This document shows positions 52,554 through 61,851 of a DNA stretch of 64,000 nt, piece by piece. Positions within the stretch are counted from its first letter, which is position 1; each line of letters starts with the position of its first letter. The DNA lies in assembly GCF_010668395.1 (NCBI RefSeq), contig NZ_WUEY01000014.1:1-64000 (forward strand), read 5' to 3'. The notes beneath the pieces are model-generated. The model was not told the origin of the DNA. It ran no database searches and worked only from the letters and a program-made list of their open reading frames with translations. Origin of the DNA: Martinezella lusitana (GTDB taxonomy: Bacteria; Pseudomonadota; Alphaproteobacteria; Rhizobiales; Rhizobiaceae). The position numbers were made by a program, and so were the translations under genes.

Positions 52554-54036
52554 TGTCTGCCTCGATCGGATAGCTGGGCTGGAAGATTTCGGAAACGGGC
52601 GGATGGTTCCAGCTGCGCTCGGGATATTTGGCGACAAGCCCGTCATACTGCGCCTGTGCCTGCTCCCGCGCCTTTTCCATGTCGAAATTCGCCAATTGGC
52701 GGTCCAGCATCGAGAGGCGGCCATCGACGAAGACGGCACGCGTCACCTTGCCGGAGCCGCCCGTTACCAGCGTGGTGATCGGATCGACGGACGGAGCCAT
52801 GATCGTATCGTCGAGGCTGAAGACGGCGATGTCGGCGCGGGCACCCGGCGACAGATGCCCGAGATCGGAGCGGCCGAGCGCGCGAGCGCCGCCCAGCGTT
52901 GCCGCATCGAAGAGATCGGCGCTGCGCACCCGATCGGGTGCGCGATCATTGATGCGGCAGGTGATGAGCCCGACCAGCAGGTTCATCAGCATGTCGGGCG
53001 GCGTCGTGTCCGTGCCCATGGCGATGTTGATGCCACGTTCGCGGCAACTGGAGAAGGAATGGAGCGTCGAGCCGCTGCGCGCCGAAACAAGGGGACAATG
53101 GATGATGGAAACGCCGTGCTCGGCGTAAAGGCGGAGATCGTCTGACGTCGCGTTCGTGGCGTGCGGCGCGATGAGCCGCTCGCTCAACAGATTGTTCCTT
53201 GCCAGCCAGACAGGCGCCGTCGAACCATGCAGCATGTGCACGGTGTCGACTTCCATCGTGCCTTGCGCCATGTGCAGGCGGAACTTGCAGTCGAGATCGC
53301 GCGCGGCGGCATCGGTGCGCTGCAGAAGGGCGAGCGTCGAGGTCTCGACCCGATCGGGCGCGAGCATGCCGCGCACCAGGTCCCCATGCCTGCCGTTCTG
53401 CCGCTCGATATAGGCGATCGCATCGTTCAGGCCCTGAAATCCACGCTCTTCGTCGAAGACAGGCACCATCTTGCCCGGAGCTTCCAGAACCATGCCGCCG
53501 GAACGATAGGCCGGGCTGAGATAGACGCGCAGGCCAAGGTCGCCGGCCGCATCGGCTGCCGCATCGAACTCGGCGACGGTTTCGCCCCATTCGCGATAGA
53601 ACAGCGACGCAATCGGCGCGGCAGTCGTAATGCCGTTCAACAGGAGCTGGCCGAAGGCGAAGCGCTTCTGGAACGCCAGCTCCTCCTGGCTGTACATTTC
53701 ATAAGGGCCGGCTTCCACATAGGAACGTGGCCAGACGCGGCCCTTGGCCCAGCCTGGATGATTGTCGATGCCGAGTGCCGTCGTGTCGAGGTCGGACAAG
53801 GCATCGAGATCGATCAGGCCGGGGCTGATCAGCGCATTGCCGAAATCGATGCGGCGAGCCACCTTGCCCGGAAAATTGTGCCCGACGAACAGAATGGCTC
53901 CATCCTCGAACACGACCTGGCCGTCGCGCAGCAGCGTGTGGCTGCCATTCTTGTGGCCGACCACCCAGCTTGCCGTGATCAGGGTGCGCCCGTCCGGGCG
54001 ACGGCCGAGAGAGAGATCTGCAAAATGTTGCGTCAT
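52546..54036 (-). CDS. Amidohydrolase-superfamily protein lacking the first HxH metal motif
   Basis: A 496-residue member of the ATZ/TRZ-like amidohydrolases. The strand-1 metal motif normally HxH reads ISPGLIDLDALSDLDTTALG, so that His pair is missing. Other positions persist: FRLHMAQGTME, LIAPHATNATSDD, AMGTDTTPPD. The C-terminal strand LSPGARADIAVFSLDD is typical. Either a divergent metal site or a non-hydrolytic role is possible. Its start overlaps the cytosine-deaminase-like stop (TAATG). Confidence 0.82.
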   Translation of the reverse strand: MTQHFADLSLGRRPDGRTLITASWVVGHKNGSHTLLRDGQVVFEDGAILFVGHNFPGKVARRIDFGNALISPGLIDLDALSDLDTTALGIDNHPGWAKGRVWPRSYVEAGPYEMYSQEELAFQKRFAFGQLLLNGITTAAPIASLFYREWGETVAEFDAAADAAGDLGLRVYLSPAYRSGGMVLEAPGKMVPVFDEERGFQGLNDAIAYIERQNGRHGDLVRGMLAPDRVETSTLALLQRTDAAARDLDCKFRLHMAQGTMEVDTVHMLHGSTAPVWLARNNLLSERLIAPHATNATSDDLRLYAEHGVSIIHCPLVSARSGSTLHSFSSCRERGINIAMGTDTTPPDMLMNLLVGLITCRINDRAPDRVRSADLFDAATLGGARALGRSDLGHLSPGARADIAVFSLDDTIMAPSVDPITTLVTGGSGKVTRAVFVDGRLSMLDRQLANFDMEKAREQAQAQYDGLVAKYPERSWNHPPVSEIFQPSYPIEADNG

Positions 54037-55229
54037 TATGGCATCTCCACCACAGCCTGTCCCTGACGGGCCACGACGCGGCCGCGCTTGACGACCAGCG
54101 GACGCGTGGCGATATCGACCACGGCGTGGGCGAGCGTCTGACCGGCCAGCAGCGTGAAATCGGCGTCGTTGCCAACCTTCAGGCCATAATTCTTCAGCTC
54201 CATGACGTCGGCGCCGCCTTGCGAGACGATGTGCAGAACATGTTCCAGATCGCGATCCGAGCGCAGGCCGTTCTTCATGCCGATGACCTGGGCGCGGTCC
54301 AGCATGTCGGGATGACCCCACGGACCCCAGGTGTCGCGGATGCCGTCGCAACCGCCGCCAACGCGGACGCCGGCTTCCTTGAGGCGCATGATCGAAGGCA
54401 CGGCTGCCGAAGGTGCGCCGGTCGTGAGGATCGCGACATCGAGTTTCGCGATCTCGTCGATCAGCTTGCCGACGCGCAGGTAGTCGTTCATGCCGAGCGC
54501 GAAGGCATGGCTGATGGCGACCTTGCCCTGCATGCCGTTGGCGCGGATGCGCTCGAACATCATCTCCATCGTGAAGGCGCCGAGTTCACCGGCCTCATGC
54601 AGGTGAATGTCGATCGGGACACCGTGCTTGGTGGCAAGGGCGAACAGGATATCGAGCTGACCCTTGGGATCGCGGTCGATGCCGCAGGGATCGATCCCGC
54701 CCAGCACTTCGCAGCCCTGACGCAAGGCTTCGTCGAGCAGTTCCACCGTGCCCGGCATGACCATGACGCCGGATTGCGGGAAGGCGACGATCTCGATGTC
54801 GATGATGCCGTCAAGTTTCTCGCGCGTTTCCCAGACGCCTTCCACCAGGCGCAGGCCATGTGTCGGGTCGATGTCGACATGGCTGCGGATATGGCTGGCG
54901 CCGTGCGCCGCCAGCCCGATGGCGTGGCGCATGGACTGGCGATGCGGGTCGATACCGATTTCCAGACGATGCTCGCGCTCGAAATCGATGCGTTCGCGCA
55001 GCACGGCGGCGCGGTTGTTCACATGCCAGGGCATACCCCAGGTCGTCTTGTCGAGATGGGTATGCGCGTCGATCAGACCGGGCGCCACGATGGCGTTGCT
55101 GCCATCCTCGACGGCCATGCCGGGCTCGGCTTCGAAGGTGCCGAAACCGGCAATCTTTCCGTCGCGGATCAGAATATCGCAAGTTTCGCCCGCCATGGGC
55201 CGGACATTACGCAGCAGAAGATTGTTCAT
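54036..55229 (-). CDS. Cytosine-deaminase-like amidohydrolase
   Basis: A 397-residue enzyme with all CodA-type signatures: APGLIDAHTHLDKTTWGMPW (HxH), PIDIHLHEAGE, ISHAFALG and VGGGCDGIRDTWGPWG, the last carrying the catalytic Asp. It hydrolytically deaminates or opens a nitrogen heterocycle in the cytoplasm. It lies between permease and ATPase genes of one operon, so its substrate is probably what the ABC system imports. Cytosine itself is only one option. Confidence 0.9.
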   Translation of the reverse strand: MNNLLLRNVRPMAGETCDILIRDGKIAGFGTFEAEPGMAVEDGSNAIVAPGLIDAHTHLDKTTWGMPWHVNNRAAVLRERIDFEREHRLEIGIDPHRQSMRHAIGLAAHGASHIRSHVDIDPTHGLRLVEGVWETREKLDGIIDIEIVAFPQSGVMVMPGTVELLDEALRQGCEVLGGIDPCGIDRDPKGQLDILFALATKHGVPIDIHLHEAGELGAFTMEMMFERIRANGMQGKVAISHAFALGMNDYLRVGKLIDEIAKLDVAILTTGAPSAAVPSIMRLKEAGVRVGGGCDGIRDTWGPWGHPDMLDRAQVIGMKNGLRSDRDLEHVLHIVSQGGADVMELKNYGLKVGNDADFTLLAGQTLAHAVVDIATRPLVVKRGRVVARQGQAVVEMP

Positions 55230-55233
55230 GAAC

Positions 55234-56193
55234 TTACCTCAGTTTCGGATTGAGCGCGTCGCGCAGCCAGTCGCCGAGCAGGTTGACGGCAACGACGAGC
55301 AGGCAGAGCTGAATGACGGGGAACAGCACGATCCACCACGAGCCGGAAAACAGGAACTGGTTGCCGATGCGGATGAGCGTGCCGAGTGAAGGTTGGCTCG
55401 GCGGCATGCCGATGCCAAGGAAGGACAGTGTTGCCTCGGTGAGGATCGCCATGCCGAAGTTGAGCGTCGCCGCGACCATGATCGGCGTCAGCGTATTGGG
55501 CAGGATGTGCTTGGCCATGATGCGCCGCGCCGGCACCCCGATCAGCCTTGCCGCCTGCACATAGTCCTTGCCGCTTTCGACGATCGCCTGCGCGCGGACC
55601 GTGCGGGCATACTGCACCCAGCTCGAGAGCGCGATCGCGAAGACGAGCACGGCCGACGCGCCGATCTCGCGCAGGCTCTCCGGCAGCATCTGCCGCACGA
55701 CGGTCGATACCAGAATGGCGACGAGAATGGTCGGGATGGAGAGCATGACATCGCCGATACGCATCAGCATATTGTCGATGAAGCCGCCGAAGAAGCCGGC
55801 GACGAGGCCGGCGACCATGCCGATCACCAGCGACAGCACGACCGAGGCAAGGCCGATGACGATGGAAATGCGTGTGCCGTAAAGAATGGCCGACAGCATG
55901 TCCCGACCTTGGGTATCGGTGCCGAGCAGATAGGGCATCTCGCCTCCATCATGCCAGATCGGCGGCAGTTCGGCCTTCCACATGTCGAGCTGCGCGCCGT
56001 CATAGGGGTTTTGTGGCGCAATCAGGGAGGCGAGGACCGCGGTCAGAATCAGGATCGCGAGCACCGTCGCGCCGATGATTGCCGCCTTGCTGTGCGTGAA
56101 GGACCACCAGAGGTCGCTGTTGCGGAGCCGCTTGAAGAGCGGCGGACGCTTGGGCTTTTCCTGTTTCGAAATTTCCGACAGTTCCATGGTCAT
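55234..56193 (-). CDS. Dipeptide-family ABC permease, DppC-like
   Basis: A 319-residue permease. A hydrophilic N-terminus precedes the first helix (SKAAIIGATVLAILILTAVLASLIAPQNPYDG); the hallmark LLGTDTQGRDMLSAILYGTRISI and the EAA loop QAARLIGVPARRIMAKHILPNTLTP follow. ATG 56193 follows AGGAG; a second ATG two codons later exists. It pairs with the DppB-like permease encoded just upstream. Confidence 0.9.
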   Translation of the reverse strand: MTMELSEISKQEKPKRPPLFKRLRNSDLWWSFTHSKAAIIGATVLAILILTAVLASLIAPQNPYDGAQLDMWKAELPPIWHDGGEMPYLLGTDTQGRDMLSAILYGTRISIVIGLASVVLSLVIGMVAGLVAGFFGGFIDNMLMRIGDVMLSIPTILVAILVSTVVRQMLPESLREIGASAVLVFAIALSSWVQYARTVRAQAIVESGKDYVQAARLIGVPARRIMAKHILPNTLTPIMVAATLNFGMAILTEATLSFLGIGMPPSQPSLGTLIRIGNQFLFSGSWWIVLFPVIQLCLLVVAVNLLGDWLRDALNPKLR

Positions 56194-56213
56194 CGACCGG
56201 CTCCTGGTTTCGA

Positions 56214-57182
56214 TCAGCGTGCGGTGCGCAGGCGGGGATCGATCACCGCATAGGCGATGTCCACCAACGTGTTGAGAACGACAAAGATGAAGGAGATGAT
56301 GCAGAGATAGGCCGCCATCACCGGGATATCGAGGAAGGTGACGGCCTGGATGAAGAGCATACCCATGCCCGGCCACTGGAACACCGTTTCGGTAATCAGC
56401 GCAAAGGCGATCAGCGATCCGACATTCATCGCCGTCATGGTGACGACGGGCATCAGACAGTTGCGCAGGGCATGACGAAAATAGATGCGCCAGCGCGGAA
56501 TGCCGCGGGCGCGGGCGAACTTCACATAGTCGGAACGCAGCACTTCGAGCATTTCGGCGCGTACAAGACGCATGACCAGCGTGATCTGATAGAGCGAAAG
56601 CGCGATCGACGGCAGGATCAGCGCCGCACGGCCCGTCTGCGTGAGGAAGCCTGTGGACCACCAGCCGATCTGCACCACGTCGCCACGCCCGAAGGCGGGC
56701 AGCCAGCCCATGGTGACCGAGAAGGCGAGGATGAGCAAGATGCCGACGACGAAGCTCGGCAGGGATACGCCGATGATGGACAGAAACTGCAGTCCCTCCG
56801 TGTACCACTTGCCGCGCTTGATGGCCGTCAGCACACCAAGCGGAATGCCGAGCACCAGGGAAATCAGCGTTGCGACGAAGACAAGCTCCAGCGTGGCGGG
56901 GAAGCGCTCGGCGATCAGCGGCAAGACCTTCTGGCCATTGCGATAGGAAACGCCGAAATTGCCCTCGGCCGCATTGACGACGAAGCGGATGTATTGTGTC
57001 GGCAGGCTGTCGTTGAGGCCCAGCCGCTCCCGCAGCGCCGCGCGATCTTGCTGGGACGTCTGTTCGCCGACCATCAATTCGACCGGATCGCCGGCGAGCC
57101 GGAAGATCAGGAAGGCCAGCAGCGCGACGGCAAGCATCACCAGGATCGCATTCCCGAGGCGCTTGATGATGAAAACCAGCAT
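56214..57182 (-). CDS. Dipeptide-family ABC permease, DppB-like
   Basis: A 322-residue permease beginning MLVFIIKRLGNAILVMLAVALLAFL. Diagnostic segments are LGLNDSLPTQYIRFVVNAAEGNFGVSY and the EAA motif ARARGIPRWRIYFRHALRNCLMP. ATG 57182 is preferred, with GAGAGGG upstream. It is the first gene after a 468-base gap containing a GntR-type operator, so the permease-to-ATPase unit likely has its own promoter. Confidence 0.9.
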   Translation of the reverse strand: MLVFIIKRLGNAILVMLAVALLAFLIFRLAGDPVELMVGEQTSQQDRAALRERLGLNDSLPTQYIRFVVNAAEGNFGVSYRNGQKVLPLIAERFPATLELVFVATLISLVLGIPLGVLTAIKRGKWYTEGLQFLSIIGVSLPSFVVGILLILAFSVTMGWLPAFGRGDVVQIGWWSTGFLTQTGRAALILPSIALSLYQITLVMRLVRAEMLEVLRSDYVKFARARGIPRWRIYFRHALRNCLMPVVTMTAMNVGSLIAFALITETVFQWPGMGMLFIQAVTFLDIPVMAAYLCIISFIFVVLNTLVDIAYAVIDPRLRTAR

Positions 57183-57404
57183 GAGACCCTCTCGGCTTCG
57201 TCCGGTCATTCGGCAACTGCGCGAAGGACCCGGCGGAATTCATTCGATGGAATGAAGAAGAACGGCTGCAGCGGCGCGCGCGCAAATGGCGCATTCCATG
57301 TCGCTTCAAACTGCCAAAGCCGGCAGCCACTGCGACACGAGCATCGCTCGCTGCAGGCAAACCTCCCTCGCTCCCTGTGCCGCCATTAACGCAGATATCT
57401 CGAA

Positions 57405-57428
57405 GTTGTCAACGCGATTGTCGACAAT
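57405..57428. promoter_or_regulatory. GntR-type operator upstream of the permease operon
   Basis: The perfect 12-base palindrome ATTGTCGACAAT (57417-57428) preceded by GTTGTCAAC (57405-57413), a second half-related site one helical turn away. It is the same dyad as at 49802 and 59299. Confidence 0.75.
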
Positions 57429-57584
57429 ATTGATTGCCGAGACCCTATGATCGGGTTTTCCACCGGTGGGTCGATCACCTGTCATCGCGCGCGACTTATG
57501 AACTCGGGGCGTACGGCCGCGGCGAGGAATCCCGAGTGCTCGTGACTGCGAAGATCGTGCCGGAGCGGAGGAGGGCACCTCACG

Positions 57585-57618
57585 AAAAAGAGCGCTTCGC
57601 AAGCCTTGCAAAGCGCTC
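57585..57618 (-). terminator. Intrinsic terminator after the binding-protein gene
   Basis: On the minus strand GAGCGCTT and AAGCGCTC form an eight-pair stem continued by TGCAA/TTGCG with one mismatch around a three-base loop, followed by TTTTT. It lies 33 bases past the binding-protein stop and would end most transcripts before the permease genes. Confidence 0.85.
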
Positions 57619-57650
57619 CGTCTTCCTTCGATGTTGCTGGCGGACAGCTG

Positions 57651-59216
57651 TTATTCAGCCATCTGCGTCAACCAGAGGCGCGGCTTGTTGTCGGCCCGAA
57701 AATCGATGCTCTTGACCTTGTTCAGCACCGCCCAGGCGATGGGCTGCTGATGCAGGGGAACGAGCATGACCTGGTCCTTGGCGATCTTGAGCGCCTGCCC
57801 TTCCAGGGCCAGGCGCTTGTCGTTGTCCGGTTCCTGGGCCGCCTGCGCCACCAGCTTGTCGAGGTCGGGATTCGACCAGCTGCCGTAGTTGGAGACGCCC
57901 ATGGCGCCGTTGCGCGTCGACAGGACCTGCGAGAGCAGCGAATAGGCATCGAGCGTCGGCTCGTTGGCCCAGCTGAGATTGAAGACATCGGCCTTGCCGT
58001 TGCTGCGCTTGGATGTCTGAACGGCGCGGGGAGCGATGTCGATGCTCGGCTGGAAGCCGCCGCGCTTCAGCATATTGGCGACGCCCGAGCAGATATCCTC
58101 CTCGTTGACGCTCTCGTCGTTCATGCACATGTAGGTGAAGGCGAGGTTCTTCTGGCCGGCTTCATCCAACAGCTTCTGGGCCAACTTGGGATCGGCCTGC
58201 TGGTAGGTATCGAGGGCCTTGTCGTAGCCGGGCAGTTCCGGCGCGATCAGCGAGCCGGACGGCCGTGCCAGGCCACGCATCACCTTCTTGTTGATCAGAT
58301 CGCGATCGAGGGAGGCCTCGACGGCCTGGCGCACGCGCAAGTCATTGAAAGGATTGGGGCGTCCATCCTCCAGTTTTTCCTTGCGGTTGAAGGCGATGAA
58401 CACGGTCCGCAGTTCCGTGCGCTTCTTCACGGTCACGTTGGGCGTGGATTCCAGGCGCGGCAGATCCTGAACGGGTGCGGAATCGATGAAGTCGATCTCG
58501 CCGGAGAGCAGCGCGGCGACACGGGTGGCGGCCGAGGCGATCGGCACGAATTCGATCCGGTCGAGATTGTGCTTTTTCTGATCCCACCATCCGGGATTGG
58601 CAACCAGCACCGTCTTGCTGTCGGGCACGCGGCTCTCAAGCTTGAACGGCCCGGTGCCGTTGGTATGCATCGTCGTATAGCCCTCGACCTTCGAGGCGAT
58701 GTCGGTGGGCTTTTCGCTGTTGTTGTCCTTCAGCCATTTGGCATTGAACACGAAAATATTGGTGATGTCGTTCAGGAACAACGACGTGGGCGCGGACACC
58801 TCGATATCGACGGTGTAGTCGTCGACTTTCTGAATGCCGACATAGAGCGGAATGTTGCCGCGCAGCGGCGAGGTCGGATCCGATGCACGCTTGAAGGACG
58901 CCACCACGTCGTCGGCGGTGAAGTCCGCGCCGTCGTGGAACTTCACGCCCTTGCGCAGGGTGAAGCGCCAGTGCTTGTTGTCGATCAGCTTCCATTCGGT
59001 GGCGAGCGCCGGCTCGATCTTGAAGTTCGGATCATAGCGAACCAGCCCCTCGTAGATATGGTTGAGGAAGGCGAGGTTCGACGTCGACGGGACCGAATCG
59101 GGATCCAGCGAATAGATGTCGGACCGGCTGCCCCAGCGCAACGTGGCGGCATCGGCCGGCGCCGCAATGGCGGCCGCGGCCAGCGCGGCAATGATGATCT
59201 TTCTGAAATGAAGCAT
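57651..59216 (-). CDS. ABC substrate-binding protein, family 5 (dipeptide/nickel type)
   Basis: A 521-residue periplasmic protein with a signal peptide (MLHFRKIIIAALAAAAIAAP, ending near ADA). Family 5 features: LRWGSRSDIYSLDPDSVPST, LATEWKLIDNKHWRFTLRKGVKFHDGADFTADDVVASF, and YDKALDTYQQADPKLAQKLLDEAGQ. It is divergent from an amidohydrolase across a GntR-type operator. A terminator follows, which would give a high ratio of binding protein to permease. The ligand is probably a nitrogen heterocycle or amide. Confidence 0.9.
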   Translation of the reverse strand: MLHFRKIIIAALAAAAIAAPADAATLRWGSRSDIYSLDPDSVPSTSNLAFLNHIYEGLVRYDPNFKIEPALATEWKLIDNKHWRFTLRKGVKFHDGADFTADDVVASFKRASDPTSPLRGNIPLYVGIQKVDDYTVDIEVSAPTSLFLNDITNIFVFNAKWLKDNNSEKPTDIASKVEGYTTMHTNGTGPFKLESRVPDSKTVLVANPGWWDQKKHNLDRIEFVPIASAATRVAALLSGEIDFIDSAPVQDLPRLESTPNVTVKKRTELRTVFIAFNRKEKLEDGRPNPFNDLRVRQAVEASLDRDLINKKVMRGLARPSGSLIAPELPGYDKALDTYQQADPKLAQKLLDEAGQKNLAFTYMCMNDESVNEEDICSGVANMLKRGGFQPSIDIAPRAVQTSKRSNGKADVFNLSWANEPTLDAYSLLSQVLSTRNGAMGVSNYGSWSNPDLDKLVAQAAQEPDNDKRLALEGQALKIAKDQVMLVPLHQQPIAWAVLNKVKSIDFRADNKPRLWLTQMAE

Positions 59217-59286
59217 TGTGCCCCTCCCTCCGTTATTCGATGGGGCTCGCCCCAATTTGGTCGGGAGTATCGATGTGACGCATCCT

Positions 59287-59310
59287 ATTGTCAAATAAAT
59301 TGTTGACAAT
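59287..59310. promoter_or_regulatory. GntR-type operator in the divergent promoter of binding protein and amidohydrolase
   Basis: ATTGTTGACAAT (59299-59310) with a second partial copy ATTGTCAAAT (59287-59296) 12 bases away. It is the third occurrence of this dyad in the island. Confidence 0.75.
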
Positions 59311-59376
59311 TATCGTACCCAAAATTCGCGCAGATCGGCGCCACTTCGAACTGCGGACACAGAGGAGGGAAGTGTG

Positions 59377-60849
59377 ATGGGTTTACTGCTGGTGCATGGA
59401 ACGATCGTCACCGTCGACAAAGAGCGTCGTATCATCGAAGACGGAGCGCTGGCGATATCGGCCGATCGCATCGTCGACATCGGCACTGCCGCGGAACTGA
59501 TGCCGCGTCATTCGGACAAGAAAGTGATCGATTGCCGCGGAAAGATGATTATCCCCGGCCTGATCGACGCCCATGGTCACGCCGGCCACACGTTGATCCG
59601 CAGCATCGCCGCCGACACCAATGCCATGTGGATGCGCGTGGTCACGCCGACCTATTATCACTACGTCACGCGCGATTTCTGGTATGCCGACGGGCTGGTA
59701 TCCGGGCTCGAGCGGCTGCGCGCCGGCGTGACGACGGGAGCGAGCATCATCACCTCGATGCCCCGCAGCGACGACCCCGTCTTTGCCATCAATCATGCGC
59801 GCGCCTACAACGAGCTTGGCCTGCGCGAGATCGTCTGCGTCGGTCCATCGGGCCTGCCATGGCCGCATCCTGTCACCCGATGGGAAAGCGGCAAGCCCGA
59901 ACGCCGCCATATCGCTTTCGAAGAGATGATCGAAGGTTCCGAAGCCGTCATCGATGCGCTGCACGGCAGCGCTGAAGGCCGCATCAGCGTGTTCCTGACC
60001 CCGTTCACCATCGTCCCTTCGGTCGAGCCGTCCAATGCCTCGACGCCGGATCAGGCGGTCAATCTGACGGACGATGATCGCATGCAGGCGCGTCGCGTTC
60101 GGGAAACCGCCCGCAAATGGAATGTCCGCATCCATTCCGACGCGTTTGCCGGGCAGATCCGCATGGCGTTTCAGGACAAGGAGAACGCTCTTCTCGGGCC
60201 CGACGTCCATCTGCAGCATTGCTGGGGAATCTCGCACGAGGAGATGGATATCCTGGCCGAGACCGGAACGCATGTCACCCATGCGCCACCCGGTCGCTCC
60301 ACCCCGATCCTGGAGATGATGTCGAGAGGCATTCCGTTGGCCATCACCTCGGATGGCGTTTCTCCAAGCCGGCATTTCGACATGTTCCAGACCGCCAGGC
60401 TCGCCCAATCGACACAGCACATCCTGCACAACCACGATCGCTATCTGCTGCCGCCGGGCAAGATCTTCGAGATGATTACCATCGATGCGGCGAAGGTTAT
60501 CGGCATGGAGCATGAAATCGGATCGCTCGAGGTCGGCAAGAAGGCGGACATAGCGATCATCGACATGCGCAAGCCGCATCTGATGCCCAATTGGATGCCG
60601 ATCCACCGCCTCATCCACCAGGTCCTGGGAAGCGACGTCGATACCGTGATCGTTGACGGCAAAGTGCTGATGGAGGCCGGCAAGGTGCTGACCGCGGACG
60701 TCGAAGCGGCGCTCGCTTTCGGCCAGCGCGAAGCGCTTGCCCTCGTCGAACGCGCCGGACTGCAAGCCCATATGCATGATCCGGGCTGGGGAAAGCTGCA
60801 GCGCACCTTCGCCGAACCGGTGCATCCCCCGCAACCGCCGGACTGCTGA
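59377..60849 (+). CDS. Amidohydrolase of the ATZ/TRZ-SsnA type
   Basis: A 490-residue enzyme with canonical metal motifs: PGLIDAHGHAGHTLIRSIA (HxH), VRIHSDAFAGQIRMA, LQHCWGISHEEMD and AITSDGVSPSRH. The C-terminal LEVGKKADIAIIDMRKPHLMP is typical. It likely deaminates or dechlorinates an imported heterocycle. ATG 59377 is favoured over GTG 59374 because GGAGGG is better spaced. It is transcribed divergently from the binding protein under a shared operator. Confidence 0.9.
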   Translation: MGLLLVHGTIVTVDKERRIIEDGALAISADRIVDIGTAAELMPRHSDKKVIDCRGKMIIPGLIDAHGHAGHTLIRSIAADTNAMWMRVVTPTYYHYVTRDFWYADGLVSGLERLRAGVTTGASIITSMPRSDDPVFAINHARAYNELGLREIVCVGPSGLPWPHPVTRWESGKPERRHIAFEEMIEGSEAVIDALHGSAEGRISVFLTPFTIVPSVEPSNASTPDQAVNLTDDDRMQARRVRETARKWNVRIHSDAFAGQIRMAFQDKENALLGPDVHLQHCWGISHEEMDILAETGTHVTHAPPGRSTPILEMMSRGIPLAITSDGVSPSRHFDMFQTARLAQSTQHILHNHDRYLLPPGKIFEMITIDAAKVIGMEHEIGSLEVGKKADIAIIDMRKPHLMPNWMPIHRLIHQVLGSDVDTVIVDGKVLMEAGKVLTADVEAALAFGQREALALVERAGLQAHMHDPGWGKLQRTFAEPVHPPQPPDC

Positions 60850-60952
60850 ATACGGCCGACCGGGGCTCCCGGAGCGGGGGCATCCAATATTGATTGTAGA
60901 ATTGGGAGAGGCCCTTGTCGGCCTCTCGTTCCACCCAGCCGGGATGTGGTTT

Positions 60953-61657
60953 TCAGAGGAAGGCTTTGACCCGCTCCCAGGCCGCCGACAGGTGCAGTTC
61001 GATAATGTTCGAAAGGCGTTCCGCATCTCGTGCTTCGAGCGCGGCGATCATCTCTTCATGCTCCACGATCGCCTTGGCCCAGTTCTCTTCGCCCTCGTGC
61101 CCGACGAAACGCACCCGCTTCAGGCGGCCCTGCAGCATGCCGTGGGTGTAGGCCAGCGGCTCGTTGTCGGAAAGCGCCACGATGGCTGAGTGAATGTTCT
61201 GGTTCAGCTTGTAATATTCCATGCGTCGGCGCTCGCGATAATAGGCCAGCATCTGGTCGTGGAGGGAGCGAATATGGGCAATTTGCCCGTCGGTCGCACG
61301 CTCGCAGGCAATGCGGCCCGCCAGACTCTCAAGGGTCTTGAGGACGAGCAACATGTCCTTGATGTCCTTGGCATGAAACTGGCGTACGACCGCACCGCGG
61401 GTCGGAATGAGTTCCACCAAGCCTTCGCTTGCGAGGAATTTGATCGCCTCGCGCAACGGGGTGCGCGACACGCCGAGCCGTTGGCCCATCTGGGTTTCAT
61501 GAATGCGCGAACCCGGCGGCAGCTCTCCCTCGATAATCATGTCGCGCAAGCGGTTGACGACGGCGTCATGAAGGGACATGCGGGCAATCGGGCCGGTTTC
61601 GCTCCCCAACGCGCTCGCCGTGCTCGAAACCGGGTCGGAGCCTGCAGCCATGTCCAT
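60953..61657 (-). CDS. GntR-family regulator, FCD type (GntR-2)
   Basis: A 234-residue regulator. After about 25 unstructured residues, the winged helix reads MSLHDAVVNRLRDMIIEGEL, PPGSRIHETQMGQRLGVSRTPLREAIKFLASEGLVELIPTRGAVV; the FCD domain follows with the metal histidines in NQNIHSAIV, VEHEEMIAAL and IIELHL. It is convergent with the amidohydrolase gene and may share control of the island with GntR-1. Which of the two binds the ATTGTYGACAAT sites is not decided by sequence. Confidence 0.9.
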   Translation of the reverse strand: MDMAAGSDPVSSTASALGSETGPIARMSLHDAVVNRLRDMIIEGELPPGSRIHETQMGQRLGVSRTPLREAIKFLASEGLVELIPTRGAVVRQFHAKDIKDMLLVLKTLESLAGRIACERATDGQIAHIRSLHDQMLAYYRERRRMEYYKLNQNIHSAIVALSDNEPLAYTHGMLQGRLKRVRFVGHEGEENWAKAIVEHEEMIAALEARDAERLSNIIELHLSAAWERVKAFL

Positions 61658-61851
61658 CCCCTAGCTTTTGAAAGTCATGCCTTGACCGAGGACGTACCTT
61701 TTCCACCTGCGACTGTCCAGCCCTGGATCATAGGCGAAGAAATCCACGCTCGCGGTTGATGTCGGAAATGGCTCCCCCCGGGGTGGAGAAAGGCGAATCG
61801 TCTCCTATGTCAGCTAGGAGATCGGAGTTGGAGAGGAAGAGGAGCCGCGCG

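Larger units (their letters stand above)
57183..57650. other. Regulatory gap between binding protein and permease genes
   Basis: About 470 bases. Nearest the permease, it includes a GntR-type operator (57405-57428); nearest the binding protein, an intrinsic terminator (57585-57618). No coding frame here is convincing. The arrangement suggests two transcripts, one for the binding protein and one for the rest. Confidence 0.6.

Noticed and set aside
57606..59306. Long plus-strand frame opposite the binding-protein gene
   Set aside because: It covers a terminator and a full family 5 binding protein on the other strand; its content is not protein-like.
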